From an uncultured Oscillospiraceae bacterium (lineage in GTDB: Bacteria > Bacillota > Clostridia > Oscillospirales > Oscillospiraceae): a stretch of 30,412 nucleotides of DNA. Below are positions 1 to 6,433 of this stretch, piece by piece. The DNA is taken from NCBI GenBank assembly GCA_910588455.1, contig CAJUPG010000017.1, positions 1 through 30,412 of the forward strand. The letters run 5' to 3'. Under the pieces are notes generated by a model that saw only the letters and a program-made list of their open reading frames with translations, had not been told where the DNA came from and did not search any database. Position 1 is the first letter of the stretch. Every line of letters starts with the position of its first letter. Position numbers and translations under genes: made by a program.

Positions 1-1
1 C

Positions 2-1078
2 CCCTTTGCCCAGGCCCTGGACCGGGCCGCCAAGACCTGCGGGGTCAACTTCATCGGCGGCTTCTCCGCCCTGGTCCAGAAGGGCATGACCGTGGCTGAC
101 CGGCGGCTGATCGCCTCCATCCCGGAGGCCCTGTCCTCCACGGATATTGTGTGCGCCAGTGTCAACGTGGGCTCCACCAAGGCGGGCATCGACATGGACG
201 CGGTGGCCATGATGGGGCGGACCATCAAAGACCTGGCAGCGCGGACGGCGGACCAGGGGGGCTTTGGCTGCGCCAAGCTGGTGGTATTCGCCAACGCGGT
301 GGAGGACAACCCCTTTATGGCCGGGGCCTTCCACGGTGCAGGGGAGCCGGAGCGGGTGATTAACGTGGGGGTCTCCGGCCCCGGGGTGGTGTACCACGCC
401 CTCCAGGCCGTCAAGGGACAGCCCTTCGACGTGGTGGCGGAGACCATTAAAAAGACCGCTTTCCGGATCACCCGCATGGGCCAGCTGGTGGCCCAGGAGG
501 CCAGCCGCCGCCTGGACACCCCCTTCGGCATTGTGGACCTGTCCCTGGCGCCCACCCCCGCCGTGGGGGACAGCGTGGCCCGGATTCTGGAGGAAATGGG
601 GCTGGAGGTCTGCGGCACCCACGGCACCACCGCCGCCCTGGCCCTGCTCAACGACGCGGTGAAAAAGGGGGGCGTGATGGCTTCCTCCCATGTGGGCGGG
701 CTGTCGGGGGCGTTTATTCCCGTCAGTGAGGATGAAGGCATGATTGCCGCCGCCGCCTCCGGGGCCCTGACCCTGGACAAGCTGGAGGCCATGACCTGCG
801 TGTGCTCCGTGGGGCTGGACATGATCGCCGTCCCCGGGGACACCCCGGCGGAAACCATCTCCGCCATCATCGCCGACGAGGCGGCCATCGGCATGGTCAA
901 CTCCAAGACTACCGCCGTGCGTATCATCCCCGCCCCGGGCAGGAAGGTGGGGGATACGGTGGAATTCGGGGGGCTGCTGGGCTCCGCCCCGGTACAGCCG
1001 GTGCATCCCTTCTCCAGCGCGGCCCTGATCCAGCGGGGGGGACGGATTCCCGCGCCCATGCAGAGCCTGAAAAACTGA
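2..1078 (+). CDS. PFL/DUF711 (UPF0210) family protein, 5' truncated
   Basis: The frame is open from base 2, so the N-terminus lies outside the window; 358 residues are present, and I recall family members as about 450. The motif FIGGFSALVQKGMT at residues 18-31 of the visible part and the later glycine-rich stretches (NVGVSGPGVVYHAL, SSHVGGLSGAFIPVSEDEGM) are typical of the PFL/DUF711 family. These proteins are often encoded beside an ACT-domain protein, which would be upstream and unseen here. The biochemical role is not established; older annotation links them loosely to formate lyase, but no glycyl-radical motif is visible. The ATG at base 86 is internal to the conserved core and is not the start. 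No clear terminator follows the TGA. Confidence 0.88.
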   Translation, partial: PFAQALDRAAKTCGVNFIGGFSALVQKGMTVADRRLIASIPEALSSTDIVCASVNVGSTKAGIDMDAVAMMGRTIKDLAARTADQGGFGCAKLVVFANAVEDNPFMAGAFHGAGEPERVINVGVSGPGVVYHALQAVKGQPFDVVAETIKKTAFRITRMGQLVAQEASRRLDTPFGIVDLSLAPTPAVGDSVARILEEMGLEVCGTHGTTAALALLNDAVKKGGVMASSHVGGLSGAFIPVSEDEGMIAAAASGALTLDKLEAMTCVCSVGLDMIAVPGDTPAETISAIIADEAAIGMVNSKTTAVRIIPAPGRKVGDTVEFGGLLGSAPVQPVHPFSSAALIQRGGRIPAPMQSLKN

Positions 1079-1130
1079 ACGAAAAATTTAGAAAAATTTC
1101 ACAAAAATCTCTGGCTTTTTTTCGTTAATG

Positions 1131-1139
1131 TGCTATAAT
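1131..1139 (+). promoter_or_regulatory. Extended -10 promoter of hpf
   Basis: TGCTATAAT gives a perfect -10 at 1134-1139 with the TGn extension. No good -35 lies at 17-18 bases (ctggct at 1111-1116), which fits an extended -10 promoter. It lies in the A/T-rich gap between the PFL gene and hpf, about 75 bases before the hpf start. Confidence 0.55.
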
Positions 1140-1214
1140 AAACACAGACGGCGGGGGGACGAGCCCCCGCAGCCCATAACTGTCCCCGGCTGGGGGCTGA
1201 AAGGAGCGAGAAAT

Positions 1215-1760
1215 ATGAAATTTGTATTTACGGACAAAAAGGTGAACCTGCCCGACTCCGTACACCAGTACGCAGAAAAAAAGGTGGGCAAGCTGGACCG
1301 TTTCTTTCGGGAGGATGCAACCGCCGCAATTACGTTCAGCGTAGAAAAGGACCGGAACAACAAGGTGGAGGTCACCATCCGGTCCAGCGGCACCATCTTC
1401 CGGGTGTCCGAGAGTACCTCTGATATGCACGCGTCCATTGATGCCGCCGTGACCACGCTGGAGCGTCAGATCCGCAAGAACAAAACCCGCCTGGAGAAGC
1501 GTCTGCGCCAGGGCGCTTTCGAGCGGGCCCTGGATGCCTCCACCTCCTTTGCCCCGGAGGAGCCGGAGGAGAACGAGTACCAGATTGTGCGCAGCAAGCG
1601 TTTTCCCATCAAGCCCATGAGCCGGGACGAGGCGATTTTACAGATGAATCTGCTGGAGCACAGCTTCTTCGCCTTCCGGGACGAGGAGGCCGGCGGGGCC
1701 TTCGCCGTGGTGTACCGCCGCAACGACGGCGGCTACGGGCTGATTGAGGACGAGACGTAA
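1215..1760 (+). CDS. hpf: Ribosome hibernation promoting factor, long form (HPF)
   Basis: A 181-residue long-form HPF that binds 30S subunits and dimerises 70S ribosomes into inactive 100S particles in stationary phase. The N-terminal S30AE domain (about 1-105) begins MKFVFTDKKVNLPDSV and ends in the basic helix RQIRKNKTRLEKRL. After an acidic linker, the C-terminal dimerisation domain (about 125-181) carries IVRSKRFPIKPMSRDEAILQ and the closing VVYRRNDGGYGLIE. The ATG at 1215 is chosen because aaggag (1201-1206) lies 8 bases upstream and the protein then starts like the family; the frame is open further upstream but without homology. It has its own promoter and terminator, so is probably monocistronic. 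Confidence 0.96.
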   Translation: MKFVFTDKKVNLPDSVHQYAEKKVGKLDRFFREDATAAITFSVEKDRNNKVEVTIRSSGTIFRVSESTSDMHASIDAAVTTLERQIRKNKTRLEKRLRQGAFERALDASTSFAPEEPEENEYQIVRSKRFPIKPMSRDEAILQMNLLEHSFFAFRDEEAGGAFAVVYRRNDGGYGLIEDET

Positions 1761-1780
1761 ATTATATTGGAATGCAAGCA

Positions 1781-1814
1781 AAAGGGGCAGGGTTTTTACC
1801 CTGCCCCTTTTTTG
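1781..1814 (+). terminator. Rho-independent terminator of hpf (bidirectional)
   Basis: ggggcaggg (1784-1792) pairs with ccctgcccc (1799-1807) around a 6-base loop, flanked by AAA and T tracts. It ends hpf and abuts the stop codon of the minus-strand gene at 1815, so probably serves both. Confidence 0.93.
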
Positions 1815-2030
1815 TTAGAAGTCTGTGCTCTGCTCATAGGCCCAGACGCACTGCGCCAGCTTTTTGTGGGTACCCCGCAGGAAGGTGTGTACAACATACA
1901 GCGCGTCGCTGTATGGATTGGGCAGGGGCTCTTCGGAGAGAAGCTGCTCCACTTCTCCAAGGGTTTTGATGCCGCGGGATAGGTCGCTCTGGATTTTTTG
2001 GAGCTCGATTAAAAAAGAATTTTCCGCCAT
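1815..2030 (-). CDS. Small hypothetical protein (71 aa)
   Basis: The predicted protein MAENSFLIELQKIQSDLSRG... is acidic and largely helical, with no cysteine cluster, signal peptide or membrane segment. I do not recognise the family. The start at 2030 is supported by aaggagg about 9 bases upstream on the minus strand; the frame extends to 2153, but that extension would run through a strong hairpin and is unlikely to be translated. It follows the ribbon-helix-helix gene (2159-2341) on the same strand, with a 16-bp perfect hairpin (2053-2093) between them, so it could be the second gene of that small operon. The end overlaps the shared terminator. Confidence 0.65.
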   Translation of the reverse strand: MAENSFLIELQKIQSDLSRGIKTLGEVEQLLSEEPLPNPYSDALYVVHTFLRGTHKKLAQCVWAYEQSTDF

Positions 2031-2052
2031 AGTTGAAACCTCCTTGATTTTT

Positions 2053-2093
2053 CCCAAGAGGTCTGATAGAATGGATTTATCAGACCTCTTGGG
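2053..2093 (-). repeat. 16-bp perfect inverted repeat in the leader of the 71-aa gene
   Basis: cccaagaggtctgata (2053-2068) and tatcagacctcttggg (2078-2093) are perfect complements around a 9-base loop. On the minus strand the hairpin is followed by AAAAATC and then the aaggagg ribosome site, so it lacks a U tract and is not a standard terminator. It may be an mRNA processing or stability element, or an operator. Confidence 0.7.
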
Positions 2094-2118
2094 GTTCCCC
2101 CCTTGGGAGTTTGAGTGA

Positions 2119-2160
2119 AAGAGTTTTGGTTTATCTTGGGAGGGGTGGGCCAAAACTCTT
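2119..2160 (-). repeat. Inverted repeat overlapping the RHH stop codon
   Basis: aagagttttgg (2119-2129) pairs with ccaaaactctt (2150-2160), 11 of 11, with a 20-base loop. On the minus strand it begins inside the TAA stop of the RHH gene. It could be a weak 3' end or attenuator between this gene and the next one; there is only a short T run afterwards (TTTCACTC). Confidence 0.5.
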
Positions 2161-2341
2161 ATTTTTCGCCCAAGCTGTCCTTTACAAGCCGGATTCCCTG
2201 ATTGACAACATCTGTCCTGGTGGATTGAAGCTCCTTAACGCAGTCATCCAGTAATTCCAATTCCTCCACTGTCATACGGATTTGTAAATATTTGTCCCGC
2301 TTGCTGGTTCCCTTCAATGGGCGTCCTGTCCTTGGCGACAT
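2159..2341 (-). CDS. Ribbon-helix-helix (CopG/Arc-type) DNA-binding protein, 60 aa
   Basis: A basic N-terminus (MSPRTGRPLKGTSKRDK) leads into the beta strand YLQIRMTVEE, then helix ELELLDDCVKELQ, the turn STRT and helix DVVNQGIRLVKD. This is the classical RHH fold of small homodimeric repressors (CopG, MetJ-like). The GRPxKGxxK start is common in Firmicute RHH proteins, often associated with mobile or addiction modules, but no toxin gene is recognised next to it. The ATG at 2341 has aggtga 7-8 bases upstream. Its promoter (2370-2398) is overlaid by a perfect palindrome (2360-2388), which strongly suggests negative autoregulation. The 71-aa gene downstream may be co-transcribed. Confidence 0.85.
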   Translation of the reverse strand: MSPRTGRPLKGTSKRDKYLQIRMTVEELELLDDCVKELQSTRTDVVNQGIRLVKDSLGEK

Positions 2342-2359
2342 TGTATCACCTCACTTACG

Positions 2360-2388
2360 CCATAACATAATAATATACTATGTTATGG
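2360..2388. promoter_or_regulatory. Candidate operator: perfect 10-bp palindrome over the RHH promoter
   Basis: ccataacata (2360-2369) and tatgttatgg (2379-2388) are perfect complements spaced by 9 bases (arm centres 19 bp, about two helical turns). The dyad covers the -10 element and part of the spacer. Inference: bound by dimers of the RHH protein encoded immediately downstream. Confidence 0.75.
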
Positions 2389-2398
2389 CAAAAGTCAA
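2370..2398 (-). promoter_or_regulatory. Sigma-A promoter of the RHH gene
   Basis: On the minus strand TTGACT (2393-2398), a 17-base spacer, and TATTAT (2370-2375). The ATG follows about 29 bases downstream. Confidence 0.82.
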
Positions 2399-2480
2399 GC
2401 TTTTCATTCAAAAAAATTTTTTCCCGAATAGCGGCAGATTTTATGTAGGGGCAGCCTGCAACATACAGCCCCCAAAAATC

Positions 2481-2508
2481 AGAAGCCCCCGGCGAGCCGG
2501 GGGCTTCT
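2481..2508 (-). terminator. Terminator of the Gly/Cys-rich small gene
   Basis: agaagcccccgg (2481-2492) pairs perfectly with ccgggggcttct (2497-2508) around a 4-base loop. On the minus strand it is followed by GATTTTTGG, 32 bases after the TGA at 2541. Confidence 0.85.
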
Positions 2509-2540
2509 TCTTATGCACGATGATCCTTCCGGGATACCCT

Positions 2541-2714
2541 TCAGCAGCAGCCGCAGTTGTTTCCGCCGCAGCCGTTGTTGCAGCCGCAGTTGTTTCCGCC
2601 GCCCCAGGTATTGCCGCAGCCGTTGCCGCCGCCGCAGGCGAACAGGATGATAATCAGGATGATGATCCACAGGCAGCCTCCGCCGCCCCAGCCGTTGTTA
2701 TTGCAGCACCCCAT
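2541..2714 (-). CDS. Small Gly/Cys/Asn-rich protein with one membrane segment (57 aa)
   Basis: MGCCNNNGWGGGGC is followed by a hydrophobic stretch LWIIILIIILFACGGG (about 15-26) and then a low-complexity tail built from GNNCGC-like units, ending NCGCC. There are 11 cysteines in 57 residues. Composition resembles the small Gly/Cys-rich proteins annotated in Clostridia as chorion-like high-cysteine proteins and, more loosely, the YjcZ-type sporulation proteins that combine a Gly-rich head with a short hydrophobic segment; the link to spore surfaces is inference. The start at 2714 is set by taggaggt about 9 bases upstream on the minus strand. It has its own terminator. No confident promoter was found. 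Confidence 0.72.
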   Translation of the reverse strand: MGCCNNNGWGGGGCLWIIILIIILFACGGGNGCGNTWGGGNNCGCNNGCGGNNCGCC

Positions 2715-2807
2715 AATGAAGTACCTCCTACAAGATGATATTTGAGCCGGCCTGTGGGCCGTTCTCAATTTCATCTTATGCGGCGAAACGGCGGTGGTTC
2801 AGAGCTC

Positions 2808-3902
2808 TCACAAAAAATTTTCTGCAAATTTTTCCAGCATCACCGCCACCTGGGCCCGGGTGGCGGAGGACTGGGGCTCCAGCACCAGTGCGCCGGGGGT
2901 GGTGCTGGACAGAATGCCCGCGCCGACGGCCCACTGCATGGCCTCTTCCCCCCAGCCGTCCACCCGGGATACGTCGGCGTATCCGGACAGATCCGCCCGC
3001 TGGTAGAGATTCAGGCCCATATACCGGGTGCCGAAGTTGTACAGCAGCACCATCACCTGCTGGCGGGTAACCGGCTGGCCCGGGGAGAACAGACCGTCTC
3101 CGGTTCCGGCGGAGATGCCCTGACTGGCCGCCCAGCGCACGTAGGGGGCGAACCAGTCCTTGTCCCGCACGTCGGAGAAGGAGGCGCTGGCGCTGGCCAG
3201 CTGGTCCGCCGGGGACCCGGCCAGCCGGTAGAGGACCGTCACCAGCATGGACCGGTCCATGGACAGGTTCGGCCCGAAGGTGGCGGCGTCCATGCCCGAA
3301 AACAGGCCGTTTTGATACACATAGGAGACCGAGCTGTAAAACCAGTCCTTGGACCGCACGTCGGTAAAGGGCAGATCCCCGGCGGGCGGCGTGGTCCCCC
3401 CGCCATTCCCCTCCTGGAGCCGGTAGGAGCCGCTGAAGCCGGCGGAGGAGGGGGCGGTGAGGGAGAAGTCCGCCCGGGTGTCCTCCGCAACCAGATACCG
3501 GTGTCCGGCTTGGAGAGCGCCGCCGGAGGAGACCTCCCGGCCGGCGGTGGCGTCCACCACCGCGCCGGTGTGGGTTACCGTGCCCGCCCCGGACGCCAAC
3601 AGGAAACAGCCGCCGGTCTCCAGGGTGACAATGCTGTCCTGGGCCAGCGCGCGGGGGGATAAATCCCCGCTGTAGGAGCCGGAGGCGGTCCCCCCGCCGG
3701 CAATCTGCTGGGCCCGCTCGATGGCCCAGTCGTAGGCGCTTTGTATGCTCTGCTCCTGGATGGCTTCGGCCTGCTGGACGGTCTGGGGAATGAAGGTGTT
3801 TTTCAAATCGCTGAGGGAGATCAGGCTGTCCCCCTCGCTCAAAGCGGCCATGCACAGAAGGATTCCTCCGCACAGGGCCGCCAGAAGGGCCGGTTTACGC
3901 AT
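2808..3902 (-). CDS. Secreted S-layer-homology (SLH) domain protein
   Basis: A 364-residue exported protein. It starts MRKPALLAALCGGILLCMAAL, a signal peptide (about 1-22). A region of unknown function (about 25-165) includes SIVTLETGGCFLLASGAGTV and a short beta-rich domain. After a Gly-rich linker (165-176) come three SLH repeats at about 179-229, 242-293 and 306-362, with the hallmark FTDV/FSDV...DWF and LF..G..VTR signatures; the third is more divergent (YADVSRVDGWGEEAMQWAVGAGIL). SLH trimers bind pyruvylated secondary cell-wall polymers, so the protein is expected on the cell surface. Its ATG at 3902 lies inside the end of rex (8-base overlap), implying translational coupling to that regulator. 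Confidence 0.9.
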   Translation of the reverse strand: MRKPALLAALCGGILLCMAALSEGDSLISLSDLKNTFIPQTVQQAEAIQEQSIQSAYDWAIERAQQIAGGGTASGSYSGDLSPRALAQDSIVTLETGGCFLLASGAGTVTHTGAVVDATAGREVSSGGALQAGHRYLVAEDTRADFSLTAPSSAGFSGSYRLQEGNGGGTTPPAGDLPFTDVRSKDWFYSSVSYVYQNGLFSGMDAATFGPNLSMDRSMLVTVLYRLAGSPADQLASASASFSDVRDKDWFAPYVRWAASQGISAGTGDGLFSPGQPVTRQQVMVLLYNFGTRYMGLNLYQRADLSGYADVSRVDGWGEEAMQWAVGAGILSSTTPGALVLEPQSSATRAQVAVMLEKFAENFL

Positions 3903-4545
3903 CCTCGCCGCTCCTTTCCCGCTGGGTAATCATGTAGCTCAGGGCCAGGAGGCTGTCGGAAAAGTGGACGCTCTCCACCACCACCTGCTCCGGGGCGCTG
4001 ATTTCATAGTTGGTAAAGTTCCAGATTCCGCCCACCCCGCAGCGGACCAGCCGGTCGGCCATCGCCTGGGCCGCCGCCATGGGGACGGTGAGCAGTCCCA
4101 CGCTAACCGGGTTGTGGCGTAAATACTCCTCCAGGCGGTCCGCGTGGACCACGGGCACGCCGGAGATGGTGGTGTTGACAATGGCCGGGTTTATGTCGAA
4201 GGCGGCCAGAAGCTGAAAGCCGTTGGCGTTGAACTTAAAGTTTTCAATCAGGGCGCAGCCCAGGTTGCCCGCCCCCAGCACCACAACCGTGTGGCCCTGG
4301 TTGACCCCCAGAATGCCGCCGATTTCTTCTCGGAGGCTCTCCACCTTGTAGCCGTAGCCCTGCTGGCCGAAGCCGCCGAAGCAGAACAGGTCCTGGCGGA
4401 TCTGGGAGGCGGTCAGCCCCATGGACTTGCCCAGGGCGCTGGAGGAGATGCGCTCCACCCCCTTCTGCTGCAATTCAAACAGCTGCCGGTAGTACCGGGG
4501 CAGGCGGCGAATGACGGCGGTGGATACCTTTGTGTTGCGTTTCAT
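3895..4545 (-). CDS. rex: Redox-sensing transcriptional repressor Rex
   Basis: A 216-residue Rex that senses the NADH/NAD+ ratio and represses fermentation and anaerobic metabolism genes when NAD+ is high. The N-terminal winged helix (about 1-78) contains VIRRLPRYYRQLFEL and the recognition segment LTASQIRQDLFCFGGFGQQGYGY. The Rossmann domain has VVVLGAGNLGCAL with the GxGxxG at 91-96, then AAFDINPA, and the C-terminal dimer helix region follows FTNYEISAPEQVVVESV. Length and motifs match the family throughout. The ATG at 4545 has aaaggagg 7 bases upstream. It has a strong promoter (4572-4600) with a Rex-box-like dyad (4594-4612), suggesting autoregulation. Confidence 0.96.
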   Translation of the reverse strand: MKRNTKVSTAVIRRLPRYYRQLFELQQKGVERISSSALGKSMGLTASQIRQDLFCFGGFGQQGYGYKVESLREEIGGILGVNQGHTVVVLGAGNLGCALIENFKFNANGFQLLAAFDINPAIVNTTISGVPVVHADRLEEYLRHNPVSVGLLTVPMAAAQAMADRLVRCGVGGIWNFTNYEISAPEQVVVESVHFSDSLLALSYMITQRERSGEDA

Positions 4546-4571
4546 GGAAAAGCCTCCTTTCCATCAAAACC

Positions 4572-4600
4572 AATATAGCGGATTTTGGAGGACTTGTCAA
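4572..4600 (-). promoter_or_regulatory. Sigma-A promoter of rex
   Basis: On the minus strand TTGACA (4595-4600), a 17-base spacer and TATATT (4572-4577), 26 bases before the start codon. Confidence 0.85.
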
Positions 4601-4612
4601 ACTTTTTAACAA
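4594..4612. promoter_or_regulatory. Rex-box-like operator over the rex -35
   Basis: Minus strand: TTGTTAA, 5 bases, TTGACAA. Rex sites are usually TTGTGAA/TTGTTAA, 4 bases, and the inverse. The half-sites here match 6 of 7, but the spacer is one base longer than canonical. The site overlaps the -35 hexamer and the end of tcdA. Confidence 0.5.
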
Positions 4613-5310
4613 TCTTTTTTGCCGGGACCCTCTGCAAGCGCCCGGACCACCGCCCCCGCCAGCACCAGGCCCGCTGCGCCGGGGACGAAGGACACCGAGC
4701 CCGGGGTGCGCACACCGGTGGGCCGGGGTTCCTCCGGGGAAAAGACCACCTTCAGGGCCGGCACCCCACGGCGGCGCAGCTCCTTACGCATGACCCGGGC
4801 CAGGGGACAGCCCTGGGTTTTGTAGAGGTCCGTCACACGGAAGCCGGAGGGGTCCAGCTTGTTGCCGGAGCCCATGCAGCTGATGAGGGGGACTCCCAGG
4901 GCGTGGCACCGCTGGGCCAGCTCCAGCTTGGCGGATACGGTGTCAATGGCGTCCACGACGTAATCATAGGCCGATAAATCCACAGAATCCGCGTTTTCCG
5001 GCAGGTAAAACAGCTCTATGGCCCGGACCTGGCAGTCCGGGTTGATGTCCAGGATGCGCCGGGCCATCACCTGCGCCTTGGGCTGGCCCAGGGTGGAGTG
5101 GAGGGCGGCCAGCTGGCGGTTCAGGTTGGAGGGGGAGACCACGTCGTTATCGTAGAGGTCCAGGGCCCCGATTCCCGCCCGGGCCAGGGCCTCGGCGCAG
5201 TGGCCTCCCACGCCTCCCACACCGAACAGAGCCACCCGGGCCCGGGCCAGCCGCATAAGCGCCCCGTCCCCCAGCAGCAGCCGGGTACGGGCGGATTCTT
5301 CCTGATTCAT
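4606..5310 (-). CDS. tcdA: tRNA threonylcarbamoyladenosine dehydratase (ThiF/MoeB-like E1 fold)
   Basis: A 234-residue TcdA/CsdL-type protein that uses ATP to cyclise t6A37 of tRNA to ct6A. The nucleotide-binding loop ALFGVGGVGGHCAEALARAG lies at about 28-47, followed by DLYDNDVVSPSNLNRQ, then VVDAIDTVSAKLEL and ISCMGSGNKLDPSGF, which distinguishes TcdA-like proteins from ThiF and MoeB, and the C-terminal hydrophobic segment seen in this family (VPGAAGLVLAGAVVRAL). The CxxC zinc pairs of ThiF/MoeB are absent. The start at 5310 is chosen for aggaggt 8 bases upstream. The end of the gene overlaps the rex operator. The related t6A enzyme MtaB is encoded at 14973. Confidence 0.92.
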   Translation of the reverse strand: MNQEESARTRLLLGDGALMRLARARVALFGVGGVGGHCAEALARAGIGALDLYDNDVVSPSNLNRQLAALHSTLGQPKAQVMARRILDINPDCQVRAIELFYLPENADSVDLSAYDYVVDAIDTVSAKLELAQRCHALGVPLISCMGSGNKLDPSGFRVTDLYKTQGCPLARVMRKELRRRGVPALKVVFSPEEPRPTGVRTPGSVSFVPGAAGLVLAGAVVRALAEGPGKKDC

Positions 5311-5437
5311 GTACAAAACCTCCTGTTTTTCTCCGCTTATCTTACTATACCGGAAGAAAAAATGCAAGAAAATCCCTGTTTACAATTTCTTAACAGGCGG
5401 CTTCCATTCATTTACACCCCATTTATACCCAAAGCGC

Positions 5438-5443
5438 TATAAT
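5438..5443 (+). promoter_or_regulatory. Possible -10 of the PH-like membrane protein gene
   Basis: A perfect TATAAT about 60 bases before the start at 5502. The best -35-like hexamer, TTTACA at 5411-5416, is 21 bases away, which is too far, so the promoter is weakly supported. Confidence 0.35.
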
Positions 5444-5501
5444 CCATATTGGCCCTGGACTATAGGGGCCGGGAAGTAATGAAAAATGGAGCGTGATTTT
5501 T

Positions 5502-6098
5502 ATGGAGAAGCGTTTGCAGGCGGCTCTGCTGGAGGGGGAGCGGGTGCGCTGGAGCGGCCGGCCGGCCCAGTTTCGCCTGATGCACAGCACCTACCGTTCG
5601 GCGGTTGTGCTGACGTGGCTGATGTCCGTGTGTGCTGTTTTACTGGTGGCCTATTTTCTGGCCCCTTATTATTGGAGCCATACCCTGAGCGGCGATCTGC
5701 TGCTGGCGGCGCTGGTGATGGTGTTTATGCCGGCCATGCTGTCGGTGCGGCCCCTGCTGGATAAGCGGACTCTGGAAAAAGAAACAATTTACGCCGTGAC
5801 GGACCGGCGGGTTCTGGCTATTGTGAAGGATGAGGTCATGGCCATGCCCCTGGAGGGCCTGACCGCGGTGGCCAAGGGCTGGGACGGGACCTGCGCCAAC
5901 CTGTGCTTCGGCAAGGCGGCGGAGATTCCCGAGTACAAGAGCCGGGTTTACGCGATGTCCGGGGTGCGGGAGTATACCGACGAGCTGGACGGGATTCTCT
6001 TTTACCATGTGGACCGGCCGGAGCAGCTGATCCGCTGTCTGCCGGAGGTGCGTTTCTCCAATTCCGGCCTGTCCGGAAGCATTTCCACCGCAGTATAA
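5502..6098 (+). CDS. Membrane protein with two TM helices and a PH-like domain
   Basis: A 198-residue protein. After a soluble head (LLEGERVRWSGRPAQFRLM) come two hydrophobic helices at about 35-54 and 63-84, separated by a short loop. The rest is cytosolic: TLEKETIYAVTDRRVLAIVKDEVMAMPLEGLTAV resembles the bacterial PH-like (bPH2/YdbT-type) domain, with the characteristic Y.VTDRRV strand. Function is unknown; such proteins are thought to act in membrane-associated scaffolds or stress. The ATG at 5502 is preferred over a GTG at 5493, because the ggag at 5488-5491 sits 10 bases from the ATG but 1 base from the GTG. It is monocistronic, closed by a strong terminator. Confidence 0.82.
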   Translation: MEKRLQAALLEGERVRWSGRPAQFRLMHSTYRSAVVLTWLMSVCAVLLVAYFLAPYYWSHTLSGDLLLAALVMVFMPAMLSVRPLLDKRTLEKETIYAVTDRRVLAIVKDEVMAMPLEGLTAVAKGWDGTCANLCFGKAAEIPEYKSRVYAMSGVREYTDELDGILFYHVDRPEQLIRCLPEVRFSNSGLSGSISTAV

Positions 6099-6135
6099 AA
6101 ACACCTCCCGCAGTATGCTGCGGGAGGTGTTTTTT
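6099..6135 (+). terminator. Bidirectional terminator
   Basis: acacctcccgcag (6101-6113) pairs perfectly with ctgcgggaggtgt (6118-6130), loop tatg, flanked by A5 and T7. It lies between convergent genes ending at 6098 and 6145 and can serve both. Confidence 0.95.
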
Positions 6136-6144
6136 GTGATGAAA

Positions 6145-6309
6145 TTATTCCTCGTAGTCGTCGTACTCAGAGGGGGCGGCCTGCAGCTTGCACTTGGCGC
6201 AGCCGCACAGACCGGCGATCTGATCCCAGTAAGCCACCACGGCGCACACAGCGGCGGCGGCGGCCAGAGAGAAGGCCACGATCTTCAGCACAAAACGCGC
6301 GGTTTTCAT
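6145..6309 (-). CDS. Small single-span membrane protein (54 aa), unknown function
   Basis: MKTARFVLK is followed by a hydrophobic helix IVAFSLAAAAAVCAVVAYW (about 10-28) and a short tail with CGCAKCK and an acidic end SEYDDYEE. The orientation is probably N-in by the positive-inside rule. The start at 6309 is set by aaggagg about 10 bases upstream. The C-terminal CxCxxC-like cluster might bind a metal, but this is speculation. I do not recognise a named family. Confidence 0.7.
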   Translation of the reverse strand: MKTARFVLKIVAFSLAAAAAVCAVVAYWDQIAGLCGCAKCKLQAAPSEYDDYEE

Positions 6310-6433
6310 CTTGACAATTCCTCCTTGAAAAAAGATGTGGATCATAACAGGTAACCCTAGTTTACATGAAACCAACGGAAATTACAATCATTTTTTTCCG
6401 GAAGAATGCAGGATTTTTTCGGCAGGGGAGAGA

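Noticed and set aside
2541..2714. The repeat-like Cys/Gly codons as a CRISPR or satellite repeat
   Set aside because: The repeats are short, irregular and in frame with a gene that has a ribosome site and terminator; they are protein low complexity.
2808..3873. A second long minus-strand frame (365 codons) overlapping the SLH gene
   Set aside because: Arg/Gly/Pro-rich frame-shifted reading of the SLH gene; the SLH repeats and signal peptide fix the true frame.
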